The position numbers and the translations under genes were made by a program. DNA of 64,000 bases from Novosphingobium mathurense (GTDB lineage: Bacteria; Pseudomonadota; Alphaproteobacteria; Sphingomonadales; Sphingomonadaceae), in the NCBI RefSeq assembly GCF_900168325.1, contig NZ_FVZE01000002.1, positions 372,001-436,000 on the forward strand. Direction: 5' to 3'. The notes beneath the pieces were generated by a model. The model was not told the DNA's origin and searched no databases. It saw only the letters and a program-made list of their open reading frames with translations. Positions 43,712 to 52,223 of this stretch are shown here, piece by piece. How positions within the stretch are numbered: position 1 is the first letter of the stretch; each line of letters begins with the position of its first letter.

Positions 43712-44590
43712 TCAAGCCTTGCCCGGTGGCTCGCGCCGGCGACACAATCCCTCCTGGGCGACGCTGGCAACCATGGTTCCGGCGCGGTCGTAAACGGTTC
43801 CCCGCGCGAAGCCGCGGGCGTGGCCGGACCAAGGGCTGTCCATGCAATAAAGCAGCCAGTCATCGACCGGAGGCGTGCGGTGGAACCACACTGCATGATC
43901 GAGGCTGGCGGCCTGCAACTGCGGCGAGAAGAACTTGATGTCCTGCGGCAGGACTGCCGTCGTCAGCAGGGCGAAATCGCTGGCATAGGCCAGGACGATG
44001 CGATGTACCGCGGGGTCTCCGCCGATCGGGCTGGCAAGGCGAAACCACAGGTATTGCTTGGGCAGGCCGACGCCGTCGACGACGTCGGAGCTGGGCGGCC
44101 CGGGCCGGATCTCGAACGCGGCCAGACGGTCCTGCAGGTGCTTGGGCAGGGGCGCGCCTTTCTTGCGCAGCACGTCCTGCATGTCCGGGCACCGATCCGG
44201 GGCGAGGACTTCGGGCATCGGCGCGGCATGGGAATAGCCGTCTTCGGGGCGCTGGAACGAGGCTGCAAGATTGAGGATGGGCCTGCCGCCCTGCATGGCG
44301 ACGACGCGGCGATTGGCGAAAGTCCCGCCGTCGAAGTCGCGCAGGACGCGGTAGATGATCGGTCGCTGCGTGTCGCCGGGGCGCATGAAGTAGGCGTGGA
44401 GCGAATGGGCGTGATGGCCTTCGCGCAGTTCCTTCGCCGCCGCGGCCAGCGCCTGCGCAATCACCTGTCCGCCGAACACGCGACCGGGACTTTCGGGCGC
44501 CGCCGCACCGCGGAACAGGTCCGTGTCGATCTCTTCGACGAGCAGCAGTTCGCGCAGCTCCTCGACGGCAAGGGCCCGGGGATCAGTCAT
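43712..44590 (-). CDS. tesB: Acyl-CoA thioesterase II
   Basis: A 292-residue double-hotdog thioesterase that hydrolyses acyl-CoA. Diagnostic blocks are RVFGGQVIAQAL, SLHAYFMRPGD, RVVAMQGGRPILNLAASFQ and, in the second half, LDHAVWFHRTP and SPWSGHARGFARG. The catalytic Asp/Thr/Gln positions appear to be kept. It starts 8 bp inside the upstream merR gene. In a beta-oxidation operon it would release stuck or excess acyl-CoA. Confidence 0.94.
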   Translation of the reverse strand: MTDPRALAVEELRELLLVEEIDTDLFRGAAAPESPGRVFGGQVIAQALAAAAKELREGHHAHSLHAYFMRPGDTQRPIIYRVLRDFDGGTFANRRVVAMQGGRPILNLAASFQRPEDGYSHAAPMPEVLAPDRCPDMQDVLRKKGAPLPKHLQDRLAAFEIRPGPPSSDVVDGVGLPKQYLWFRLASPIGGDPAVHRIVLAYASDFALLTTAVLPQDIKFFSPQLQAASLDHAVWFHRTPPVDDWLLYCMDSPWSGHARGFARGTVYDRAGTMVASVAQEGLCRRREPPGKA

Positions 44591-45035
44591 CGTTACCTTT
44601 CGACTTCGGCTGGGCCGTACCGTTCGCGCCATCCAGCCAGTCCTTCGACTGCTGTTCGATGAGTCGCAGTTCGGCGAGTGTCTGTTCGATCGCGCGTTTC
44701 TGGCGGCGCAGTTCGGAAATCCGTTCGCTCACCTTGACGAGCAGCTTGCGCACCTGCTCGACGTGCTCCGGATCGACGTCGTAGAGATCGAGGAACTCCT
44801 TGATCTCGCGGATGCTGAAGCCCAGTCGCTTGCCGCGCAGGATCAGTTGCATGCGCCCGATCTCGCGCTTGCCGTAGATGCGCGTCGTGCCTACGCGCTG
44901 CGGCGCGATCAGGCCCTTGTCCTCATAGAAGCGCAAGGTGCGCATCGTCACGTCGAGATGCTGTGCCGCCTCGTGAATGCCCAGCATGTCGGGAAGCTGT
45001 TCGTCCGCCCTTTCGCTTGCCCCGCTTTCGGTCAT
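44583..45035 (-). CDS. MerR-family regulator embedded in the fatty-acid operon
   Basis: A 150-residue regulator with the MerR helix-turn-helix LGIHEAAQHLDVTMRTLRFYEDKGLIAPQR, the wing TRIYGKREIGRMQLI and a long dimer coiled coil from residue 85 to 135. No metal-binding Cys pattern is present. It resembles LiuR/FadP-type MerR proteins that control acyl-CoA degradation, which fits its place between fadD and tesB. It overlaps fadD by 4 bp and tesB by 8 bp. Its operator is not certain; TTGACGTA at 48633-48640 is a weak candidate half site. Confidence 0.92.
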   Translation of the reverse strand: MTESGASERADEQLPDMLGIHEAAQHLDVTMRTLRFYEDKGLIAPQRVGTTRIYGKREIGRMQLILRGKRLGFSIREIKEFLDLYDVDPEHVEQVRKLLVKVSERISELRRQKRAIEQTLAELRLIEQQSKDWLDGANGTAQPKSKGNDD

Positions 45036-46738
45036 GGTGCGCGCTTCGCGGCTTCTTCGGCCACGAGTTCCTTCTTGGAAAGCTTGCCGACCAGGGTCTT
45101 GGGCAGTGAGTCCCGGAATTCGATCGCCGATGGCATTTCGATCTTGTTCAGCCGCGGCTTCAGAAATTCCAGCAATTCTTCTTCGCTCAAGATATCCCCC
45201 TCGCGCAATGCAACGAACGCCTTGGGGGCCTGTCCGCGATAGGCATCGGGAATACCGATGACGATCGCTTCCGCGACCATCGGATGCTCATAGATGGCAT
45301 CCTCGATCACGCGTGGATAGACGTTGTAACCCCCACACAGGATCAGGTCCTTGATCCTGTCGACGAGGAAGAGATAGCCGTCCGCATCGAGATAGCCAAT
45401 GTCTCCCGTCCGCAGGGCCCCGTAGATAAAGGTCTTTTCCGATTCCTCCGGGCGGTTCCAGTAGCCTTTCATTACCTGGGGGCCGCGCGCGCAGACTTCG
45501 CCCTTCTCGCCGGTGCCGAGCACCTTGTGGAAGTTGTCGGGATCGCGGATCTCCAGCGCCGTGCCCGGGAAGGCCGGCCCGCAGGAGTTTTCCTTGATCA
45601 CGCCCTCAAGCGGATTGCAGGCGATGATCGGGGAGGCTTCGGACAGGCCGTAGCCTTCCACGACCCTGACGCCGGTGCGCTCTTCGAAGCGCTGGCGCAC
45701 TTCGAGCGGGAGGGGGGCGCCGCCCGAAATGCAGACGCGCACGCTGTCGAACTCGCCGTGCAGGTTGACGTGATTGAGCGCGGTATAGAGCGTGGGCACG
45801 CCGAAGAACTGGGTCGGCCTGGTGCGCCGTGCGGCGGCGAGGAACGACTTCATCTCGAAGCGCGGCAGCAGGATCATTTCCGCCGCGGTATCGACCGAGT
45901 AGTTGAGCACCGTGGTCAGCGCGAAGACGTGGAATAGCGGCAGGACGCCCAGCGTGCGCTCCTGTTCGTCGGGCATGTGGCCGACATGGGCGATCATCTG
46001 GGCGCTGTTGGCGGCCAGGTTCGCGTGGCTGAGCATCGCGCCCTTGGGCACGCCGGTGGTGCCGCCGGTATATTGCAGGACGGCCAGGTCGCCGGGATCG
46101 CGCTTGACCGGATCGGGGGCGGCATCGCGGGCGATCAGGTCGGCAAAGCGTACGAAGCGCAGGTCGTGCGGCTCATGCGCGATGTCTTTGCGCTTGAGCA
46201 ACTGAAAGGCGCGGCGCTTGAACGTGGGCAGGGCGTCGGCGAAGGGGCACACGATCACGCGTGACAGGCTGCCCTTGCCCACCAGTGGGGCGACCTTGGG
46301 CAGTGACAGGGCAAGGTCCGAGGCGATCAGGACGCTGGCGCCCGAATCCTCGATGAGGTGCTCCATCTCCCGCTCGGTGTAGAGCGGGTTGAAGTTCACG
46401 ACGACCGCGCCGATGCGCAGGATCGCGAAGTAACAGATCACATAGTAGGGCGTGTTGGGCAGGCACAGGCCGACCCGCGTGCCCGGCTTGACGCCGAGAT
46501 CCTGCAAGCCGCGCGCGGCCTTGCGCGCCAGATCGCCGACTTCGGCATAAGTCCATTTGCGTCCCATGAAATCTATGGCGGGCCACTCGCCATGATGCTC
46601 GACTGCATGGTCGAGCAGGTCGGTAAGCAACCGCGGAGCGATCGGCGGCATCTCTTCCGGCAGCTGGGAGGAGGAGGGGTGCGCCGGGCGAGTCTGTTGC
46701 CCCGAAGGGGCCCCGCCGATCGTCTCCGCGGCGCTCAT
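45032..46738 (-). CDS. fadD: Long-chain fatty acid-CoA ligase
   Basis: A 568-residue adenylate-forming enzyme that activates fatty acids to acyl-CoA. The AMP-binding motif is YTGGTTGVPKGAMLSH, followed by GYGLSEASP, RTGDIGYLDADGYLFLVDRIKDLI and a C-terminal lysine region PKTLVGKLSKKEL. The length and linker motif match FadD. An unusual Pro/Gln/Ser-rich N-terminal stretch of about 25 residues precedes the core. Its start overlaps the fadL stop (ATGA), coupling uptake and activation. Confidence 0.94.
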   Translation of the reverse strand: MSAAETIGGAPSGQQTRPAHPSSSQLPEEMPPIAPRLLTDLLDHAVEHHGEWPAIDFMGRKWTYAEVGDLARKAARGLQDLGVKPGTRVGLCLPNTPYYVICYFAILRIGAVVVNFNPLYTEREMEHLIEDSGASVLIASDLALSLPKVAPLVGKGSLSRVIVCPFADALPTFKRRAFQLLKRKDIAHEPHDLRFVRFADLIARDAAPDPVKRDPGDLAVLQYTGGTTGVPKGAMLSHANLAANSAQMIAHVGHMPDEQERTLGVLPLFHVFALTTVLNYSVDTAAEMILLPRFEMKSFLAAARRTRPTQFFGVPTLYTALNHVNLHGEFDSVRVCISGGAPLPLEVRQRFEERTGVRVVEGYGLSEASPIIACNPLEGVIKENSCGPAFPGTALEIRDPDNFHKVLGTGEKGEVCARGPQVMKGYWNRPEESEKTFIYGALRTGDIGYLDADGYLFLVDRIKDLILCGGYNVYPRVIEDAIYEHPMVAEAIVIGIPDAYRGQAPKAFVALREGDILSEEELLEFLKPRLNKIEMPSAIEFRDSLPKTLVGKLSKKELVAEEAAKRAP

Positions 46739-48036
46739 CAGAACTTCACCCGCGCGCCGAGGGAAAAGACGAGCGCGGATGCGTCCGTGAGTGTGCCGTT
46801 CACCAGGATCGGGGTCTGTGCTGCCGTGCCTGCGTAAGCAGCGGTCGTGCGGTCGATCGTGGCATCCTTGAACGAGATGTACGAAGCGGCGGCATCGACG
46901 GTGAAAGCCTTGCTGACGGCGTAGCTGGTGCCGGCCGAGAAGTTCCAGCGGTTGCTGTCCGGCACGCGGGCGTCACGTTCGCCGTCGCGCGTGGGGGTTC
47001 CGCCGTACTGGACGCCGGCGCGCACGGTCCAGTCGGGATTGACCAGGTAGTCGACGCCCGCGGCATAGCTCCAGCTGTTCTTGTAGTCCTCGGGGATCGA
47101 GGCGTTGATCGGCGCGCCGAGATCGATGGTGTCGAACTTGCTCCAGCCGTAGCGCACGACCTGCGCGTTGAGCGTCAGCCGTTCGGTCGCCTTGTAGCGG
47201 ATGCTGCCGATCGCCTGCCACGGCGTGCTGAACGTGGCGTGCGTGGCGATCTCGCCGTTCTGGCCGGCAAGTGGGCCAAGCAGGCCCTCGGTCAGGACTG
47301 TGCCCTTGAGCTTGTGCTTGATGCTCGACTTGTACGAGACGCCGAGCGAGAGCGGACCGGTGTGATACTGGGCGCCAACCGACCAGCCCATATCCCAGCC
47401 CTTGCCGGACAGGGTCTGGTGCCCGTCGGGCAGCAGGGCGGAAAGATTGGGCAGGTAATTGCCCAGGGTAGCGTCGGCATGTTCGATGTTGAGCGCGGCA
47501 CCCAAGCGCAGTTCGGGCGTCACGGCAACAGCCAGCGTCGGCTGGATGTCGAAGGTGCGCAGCTTGGTCTTGTCCGCGGTGTAGCGGGCCCAGCTGTCTT
47601 CGGCGTAATCGGTCGTGAAGTTGTAGGGAGCGCTGACGGCCAGGCCGACCGCGACCTTGCCGAAACCGTAGGCGATCGCGCCGGAAGGCAGCACGCCATT
47701 TTCGATCGGGTTCTTCTCGACCGGGTCGCCGCCGACCGAGGCGGGCGCTGAGCCCGGGCGGACGATCACGGTGCCGTTGTCGGATACCTTGCCGCGGGGA
47801 AGGATGGCGCTGGCGTGCACGGCGGCCTCACCGCCTTCCATTCCGGCGATCGAGGCAGGGTTCCACCATAGCGAATCGACGCCGGTGTCCGCAGCCTCGC
47901 CCGAGAAGGCACGGCCCTGTCCGCGCACGGACTGCTCCTGAAGGTAGAATGCCTGGGCGTGGGCCGATCCTGCGACGGCCATGGCAAAGAAGGATGCCGC
48001 GCTGGAAAGGAGCACGCGGCCGGACGTCAACTTCAT
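46738..48036 (-). CDS. FadL-type outer-membrane fatty acid transporter
   Basis: A 432-residue outer-membrane barrel with signal peptide (KLTSGRVLLSSAASFFAMAVAGSAHA). The FadL hallmark follows at once: AFYLQEQSVRGQGRAFSGEAA and SLWWNPASIAGM, the N-terminal hatch, then a 14-strand barrel ending in VFSLGARVKF with a terminal Phe. It would import long-chain fatty acids or hydrophobic aromatics. The ATG at 48036 follows GGAGAG; longer open frames upstream overlap the DUF2147 gene and are not coding. Confidence 0.93.
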   Translation of the reverse strand: MKLTSGRVLLSSAASFFAMAVAGSAHAQAFYLQEQSVRGQGRAFSGEAADTGVDSLWWNPASIAGMEGGEAAVHASAILPRGKVSDNGTVIVRPGSAPASVGGDPVEKNPIENGVLPSGAIAYGFGKVAVGLAVSAPYNFTTDYAEDSWARYTADKTKLRTFDIQPTLAVAVTPELRLGAALNIEHADATLGNYLPNLSALLPDGHQTLSGKGWDMGWSVGAQYHTGPLSLGVSYKSSIKHKLKGTVLTEGLLGPLAGQNGEIATHATFSTPWQAIGSIRYKATERLTLNAQVVRYGWSKFDTIDLGAPINASIPEDYKNSWSYAAGVDYLVNPDWTVRAGVQYGGTPTRDGERDARVPDSNRWNFSAGTSYAVSKAFTVDAAASYISFKDATIDRTTAAYAGTAAQTPILVNGTLTDASALVFSLGARVKF

Positions 48037-48089
48037 TCGAATCTCTCCCGAATTCAATTTCTTGTGGTGTCTGGTAACGCCCGAACGCA

Positions 48090-48527
48090 TCAGTTGATCC
48101 GCGTCCAGGTCTGGGTCTTGCACAAGGGCCAGACGATGCAGCCCTTGAGTTTGAGGGTGTCGGCGCCGGCGGGGGTGATCGTCGCCTTGTAGGTGCCGCC
48201 GTCTTCCGGATTGTAGATCGTGCCGCCGGTCCACTTGGCCGAGTCGCGATCGAATCCGCCGAGGATCTGCAGGCCTTTGAGGCGGCGGTTGCGCTTGCCT
48301 TCGTCCTTGTTGTTTTCGTCCCGCATATCCGGATTGCTGCGGATGTTGTCGGATTCCAGGAGCTTTCCGCAGATCGAGGTTCCGCAGCGGACGATTTCGA
48401 CGACGCCGTGCTTCGAAGGCGTGCGCCACATTCCAAGGACCGATTCCGGCGCAGCGGCCGATGCCGTGACCGGAGCAGCAACAATGGCGGCAACAAATGC
48501 CACTGTTGCATGTTTCGTGAGTCTCAT
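48090..48527 (-). CDS. DUF2147-family secreted protein
   Basis: A 145-residue protein with a signal peptide (KHATVAFVAAIVAAPVTASAAA) and the DUF2147 core: VLGMWRTPSKHGVVEIVRCGTSICGKLLE, GLQILGGFDRDSAKWTGGTIYNPEDGGTYKATIT and LKLKGCIVWPLCKTQTWTR. Four cysteines could pair as disulfides. The ATG at 48527 follows GGAAAGG. It lies 53 bp upstream of fadL on the same strand and may be the first gene of that operon. Confidence 0.9.
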   Translation of the reverse strand: MRLTKHATVAFVAAIVAAPVTASAAAPESVLGMWRTPSKHGVVEIVRCGTSICGKLLESDNIRSNPDMRDENNKDEGKRNRRLKGLQILGGFDRDSAKWTGGTIYNPEDGGTYKATITPAGADTLKLKGCIVWPLCKTQTWTRIN

Positions 48528-48719
48528 GTGCGACCTTTCCATCTCTCTCCCCGAGGCCCGGTTTCGCGTCGCTTGCTGGCAGACGTCTCCGATCCGGGAC
48601 CGGGTATGGACTCGAGATAACCGAAAATTTGCTTGACGTATAGGGAAAGAATCGCACCTTAAGGGAAGATGTTTCGAACGGTCCGGATTCTCAGGCCCGT
48701 CCGCTCATGGAGAGAATGC

Positions 48720-49856
48720 ATGCAAAGCGTCGTGATTGCGGGTTTCGCCCGTTCCCCGTTTCACCTGGCCAACAAGGGCGCGCTTGCCCGGGTCCGGCCA
48801 GACGACCTTGCCGCCCAGGTGATTCGCGGCCTGATCGAGAAGACCGAGGTCGAACCGTCCGACGTCGAGGATCTGATCGTCGGCTGCGCTTTCCCCGAGG
48901 GCGAGCAGGGCCTGAACGTGGCGCGCCTGATCGGCCTGCTGGCCGACCTGCCGATCTCGGTGGGCGGGATGACGGTGAACCGTTTCTGCGGCTCGTCGAT
49001 GAGCGCGATCCACATCGCCATGGGCCAGATTGCCGTGGGTGCGGGGGAAGTCTTCATCTGCGCCGGCGTCGAATCGATGAGCCGGGTGCCGATGATGGGC
49101 TTCAACCCGATGCCCAACCGCGCGCTTGCCGAAAAGAGCGCCGCCTACATGTCGATGGGCGAGACGGCCGAAAACGTCGCCGCGAAGTACCGGATCGGCC
49201 GTGAGGCGCAGGACGCCCTGGCTGTCGAGAGCCAGAAGCGTGCCGCCGCCGCGCGCGAGGCCGGCAAGTTCACCGACGAGATCGTGCCGATTGCAACCAA
49301 GGGCGGGACCGTGAGCGAAGACGGCACGATCCGTCCCGGCACCACGGCCGAAGACCTCGCCGGTCTCAAGCCTGCCTTCGATGCCAAGGGTTCGGTTACC
49401 GCCGGTACCTCTTCGCCGCTGACCGACGGCGCCAGCGCGGTGCTGGTCTGCACCGAGGACTATGCCCGCAAGCACGGGCTGCCGATCCTTGCCCGCATCA
49501 GGTCGGTGGCGATCTCCGGCTGTGCGCCCGAAACCATGGGGCTCGGCCCGATCCTTTCCAGCAGGAAGGCGATGGAGCGCGCAGGCATTACTGCGGCAGA
49601 CCTCGACGTGGTGGAGCTTAACGAGGCTTTCGCCTCGCAGGCCATTGCCTGCATGACCGACCTCGGTCTGGATGCCGCGAAGACCAACATCGACGGCGGC
49701 GCCATTGCCATCGGGCACCCGCTCGGTGCGACCGGTGCGCGCATCGTCGGCAAGGCCGCGGCACTGCTGAAGCGCGAAGGCGGCAAGTATGCGCTGGCCA
49801 CCCAGTGCATCGGCGGCGGACAGGGCATCGCCACGATCCTGGAGTCGGCAGAATGA
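48720..49856 (+). CDS. fadA: Acetyl-CoA acyltransferase (3-ketoacyl-CoA thiolase)
   Basis: A 378-residue thiolase that splits 3-ketoacyl-CoA, the last step of beta-oxidation. The nucleophile Cys is in VNRFCGSSMSAIH, the NEAF loop in VVELNEAFASQAI, the His in AIGHPLGATG and the second Cys in QCIGGGQG. GGAGAG lies just upstream of the ATG at 48720. It overlaps the next gene by 4 bp and heads a fadA-fadN-fadE-like chain. Confidence 0.94.
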   Translation: MQSVVIAGFARSPFHLANKGALARVRPDDLAAQVIRGLIEKTEVEPSDVEDLIVGCAFPEGEQGLNVARLIGLLADLPISVGGMTVNRFCGSSMSAIHIAMGQIAVGAGEVFICAGVESMSRVPMMGFNPMPNRALAEKSAAYMSMGETAENVAAKYRIGREAQDALAVESQKRAAAAREAGKFTDEIVPIATKGGTVSEDGTIRPGTTAEDLAGLKPAFDAKGSVTAGTSSPLTDGASAVLVCTEDYARKHGLPILARIRSVAISGCAPETMGLGPILSSRKAMERAGITAADLDVVELNEAFASQAIACMTDLGLDAAKTNIDGGAIAIGHPLGATGARIVGKAAALLKREGGKYALATQCIGGGQGIATILESAE

Positions 49857-52177
49857 GCGATAGCATCCGGAAAGTCTGCGTGATCGGTGCCGGTACCATG
49901 GGTGCCGGGATCGCCGCCCAGGTCGCCAATGCCGGGGTACCGGTTGTCCTGCTCGACATCGTTCCCCGGGAAGGCGAGAACCGCAACGCCATTGCCGAAG
50001 GCGCGGTGGCGCGCATGCTCAAGACCGAGCCGGCGCCCTTCATGTCGCAGGCTGCGGCCAAACTGGTCGAGACCGGCAATATCGAGGACCATCTCGACAA
50101 GGTTGCCGAGTGCGACTGGGTGATCGAGGCGGTCATCGAGCGGCTCGACATCAAGCAGGGCCTCTATGCCAAGCTGGAAGCGGTCAAGCGCGAGGGCACG
50201 GCGGTGTCCTCGAACACTTCCACCATCCCGCTTGCCAATCTCGTCGAGGGGCGCTCGGATGCCTTCAAGCGCGATTTCCTGATCACGCACTTCTTCAATC
50301 CGCCGCGCTACATGCGCCTGCTGGAGATCGTTACCGGCCCTGCGACCGACGCGGCCGTGGCAGGCAAGGTCGAGCGCTTCGCCGACGTCGCTATGGGCAA
50401 GACGGTGGTTCATGCCAAGGACACGCCGGGCTTCATTGCCAACCGCATAGGCACGTACTGGATCCAGCTCGGGCTCAATGCCGCTTTCGACATGGGGCTT
50501 ACCGTCGAGCAGGCCGATGCGATTGCCGGCAAGCCGATGGGCGTGCCCAAGACCGGCATTTTCGGTCTGGTCGACCTCGTGGGCATAGACCTGATGCCGC
50601 ACCTGCAGGCGAGCCTGACTTCCACGCTGCCCAAGGACGATCCCTACCACGAGATCGCACGCAGCCATCCGCTTATCGAAAAGATGATTTCCGAGGGATT
50701 CACCGGCCGCAAGGGCAAGGGCGGTTTCTACCGCCTCAATAGGGACATGGGCCGCCGCAAGGAGGCTCTTGACCTTGCGACCGGTGAATACCGCGAGAAG
50801 ACCAGCGCCCGCGGCCCTTCGGGTCGCGCAGCCAAGGGGGACCTGCGGGCGCTGGTCGAAACCAAGGGCGCGGTGGGCGAATATGCCTGGGCGATTCTGG
50901 GCGGGACGCTGGCCTATGCCGCCGCGCTGGTGCCGTCAGCCGCCGCCGATGTCGTGGCCGTCGATGACGCGATGAAGCTCGGCTACAACTGGAAGTCCGG
51001 CCCGTTCGAGATGATCGACAGGCTCGGCGCGCAGTACCTGGCCGGAAGGCTCGACGCCGAAGGCAAGCCGGTTCCCGAAATCCTCAAGCTGGCAGGCGAA
51101 CGCACGTTCTATCGCGTCGAGGACGGCAAGCGCCAGTTCCTTGGCCTTGATGGGGACTACCACGATGTCGTGCGCCCCGAAGGGGTGCTGCGCCTGGCCG
51201 ACGTCAAGCTGGCCTCCAAGCCGCTGCTCAAGAACGGTTCGGCGGCCTTGTGGGATGTCGGCGAGGGCGTCGCTTGCCTCGAATTCACCGGCAAGATGAA
51301 TGCGCTCGATGGCGACGTGATGAAGCTGATCATCGAGGCTATTCCGCTCGTTTCGAGCAAGTTCAGGGCGCTCGTCGTCTATAACGATGCGGACAGCTTC
51401 TCGGCTGGCGCAAACCTTGGCCTTGCCCTCTTCGCGCTCAACATCGCGGCCTATGGCGAGATCGAGAAGCTCGTGGCCGGTGGCCAGATGGCCTACAAGG
51501 GCCTCAAGTACGCGCCGTTCCCGGTGGTGGGGGCGCCTGCCGGTCTGGCCGTGGGCGGCGGGTGCGAGATCCTGCTGCACTGCGATGCGATCCAGGCCCA
51601 TGCCGAGCTTTACACCGGCCTCGTCGAATGCGGCGTCGGCCTGATCCCGGGCTGGGGCGGCAATGGCGAGATGATCGATCGCGCCCGCAAGGCGCCGATG
51701 ATGCCCAAGGGGCCGATGCCCGCTGTGGCCAAGGTGTTCGAGACGGTCTCGACCGCAACGGTCTCCAAGTCCGCGGCGCAGGCCAAGGAAATGCTGTTCC
51801 TGCGGCCCGACGACGGCATCACCATGAACCGCGACCGCCTGCTTCACGATGCCAAGCAGAAGGCGCTTTCGCTGGTGGAAGGCTACGCGCCCCCCGAAGC
51901 GCCCGAGTTCAGGCTGCCGGGCGAGGGCGGTCATGTCGCGCTCAACATGGCGGCGCAAGGCTTCCGCAAGCGCGGGATGGCGACCGATTACGACATGGTC
52001 GTTTCCGACGCCCTGGCCAATGTGCTTACCGGCGGCGAGGCCGACCTCGTCGATACGGTGAGCGAGCAGGAACTGCTCAAGCTGGAGCGCGAGACCTTCA
52101 TGCGGCTGGTTCGCGAACCGCGCACGATTGCGCGGGTCGAACATATGCTTGAAACCGGCAAGCCGCTGCGCAACTGA
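49853..52177 (+). CDS. 3-hydroxyacyl-CoA dehydrogenase / enoyl-CoA hydratase fusion (FadN-type order)
   Basis: A 774-residue multifunctional beta-oxidation enzyme. The NAD-dependent dehydrogenase comes first (VCVIGAGTMGAGIAAQVANAG at the N-terminus; HFFNPPRYMRLLEIV and DTPGFIANRIGTYW in the middle) and the crotonase domain second (VVYNDADSFSAGANLG near residue 520; GGGCEILLHCDA and GVGLIPGWGGNGEM). This is the reverse of E. coli FadB and the same as Bacillus FadN. A C-terminal helix ends the protein. It overlaps fadA and is followed by the acyl-CoA dehydrogenase after 46 bp. Confidence 0.93.
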   Translation: MSDSIRKVCVIGAGTMGAGIAAQVANAGVPVVLLDIVPREGENRNAIAEGAVARMLKTEPAPFMSQAAAKLVETGNIEDHLDKVAECDWVIEAVIERLDIKQGLYAKLEAVKREGTAVSSNTSTIPLANLVEGRSDAFKRDFLITHFFNPPRYMRLLEIVTGPATDAAVAGKVERFADVAMGKTVVHAKDTPGFIANRIGTYWIQLGLNAAFDMGLTVEQADAIAGKPMGVPKTGIFGLVDLVGIDLMPHLQASLTSTLPKDDPYHEIARSHPLIEKMISEGFTGRKGKGGFYRLNRDMGRRKEALDLATGEYREKTSARGPSGRAAKGDLRALVETKGAVGEYAWAILGGTLAYAAALVPSAAADVVAVDDAMKLGYNWKSGPFEMIDRLGAQYLAGRLDAEGKPVPEILKLAGERTFYRVEDGKRQFLGLDGDYHDVVRPEGVLRLADVKLASKPLLKNGSAALWDVGEGVACLEFTGKMNALDGDVMKLIIEAIPLVSSKFRALVVYNDADSFSAGANLGLALFALNIAAYGEIEKLVAGGQMAYKGLKYAPFPVVGAPAGLAVGGGCEILLHCDAIQAHAELYTGLVECGVGLIPGWGGNGEMIDRARKAPMMPKGPMPAVAKVFETVSTATVSKSAAQAKEMLFLRPDDGITMNRDRLLHDAKQKALSLVEGYAPPEAPEFRLPGEGGHVALNMAAQGFRKRGMATDYDMVVSDALANVLTGGEADLVDTVSEQELLKLERETFMRLVREPRTIARVEHMLETGKPLRN

Positions 52178-52223
52178 TGCGATGACAAGGCGCGCGCAGG
52201 CGCGCCTGCGAGGAGAGTGAGAA

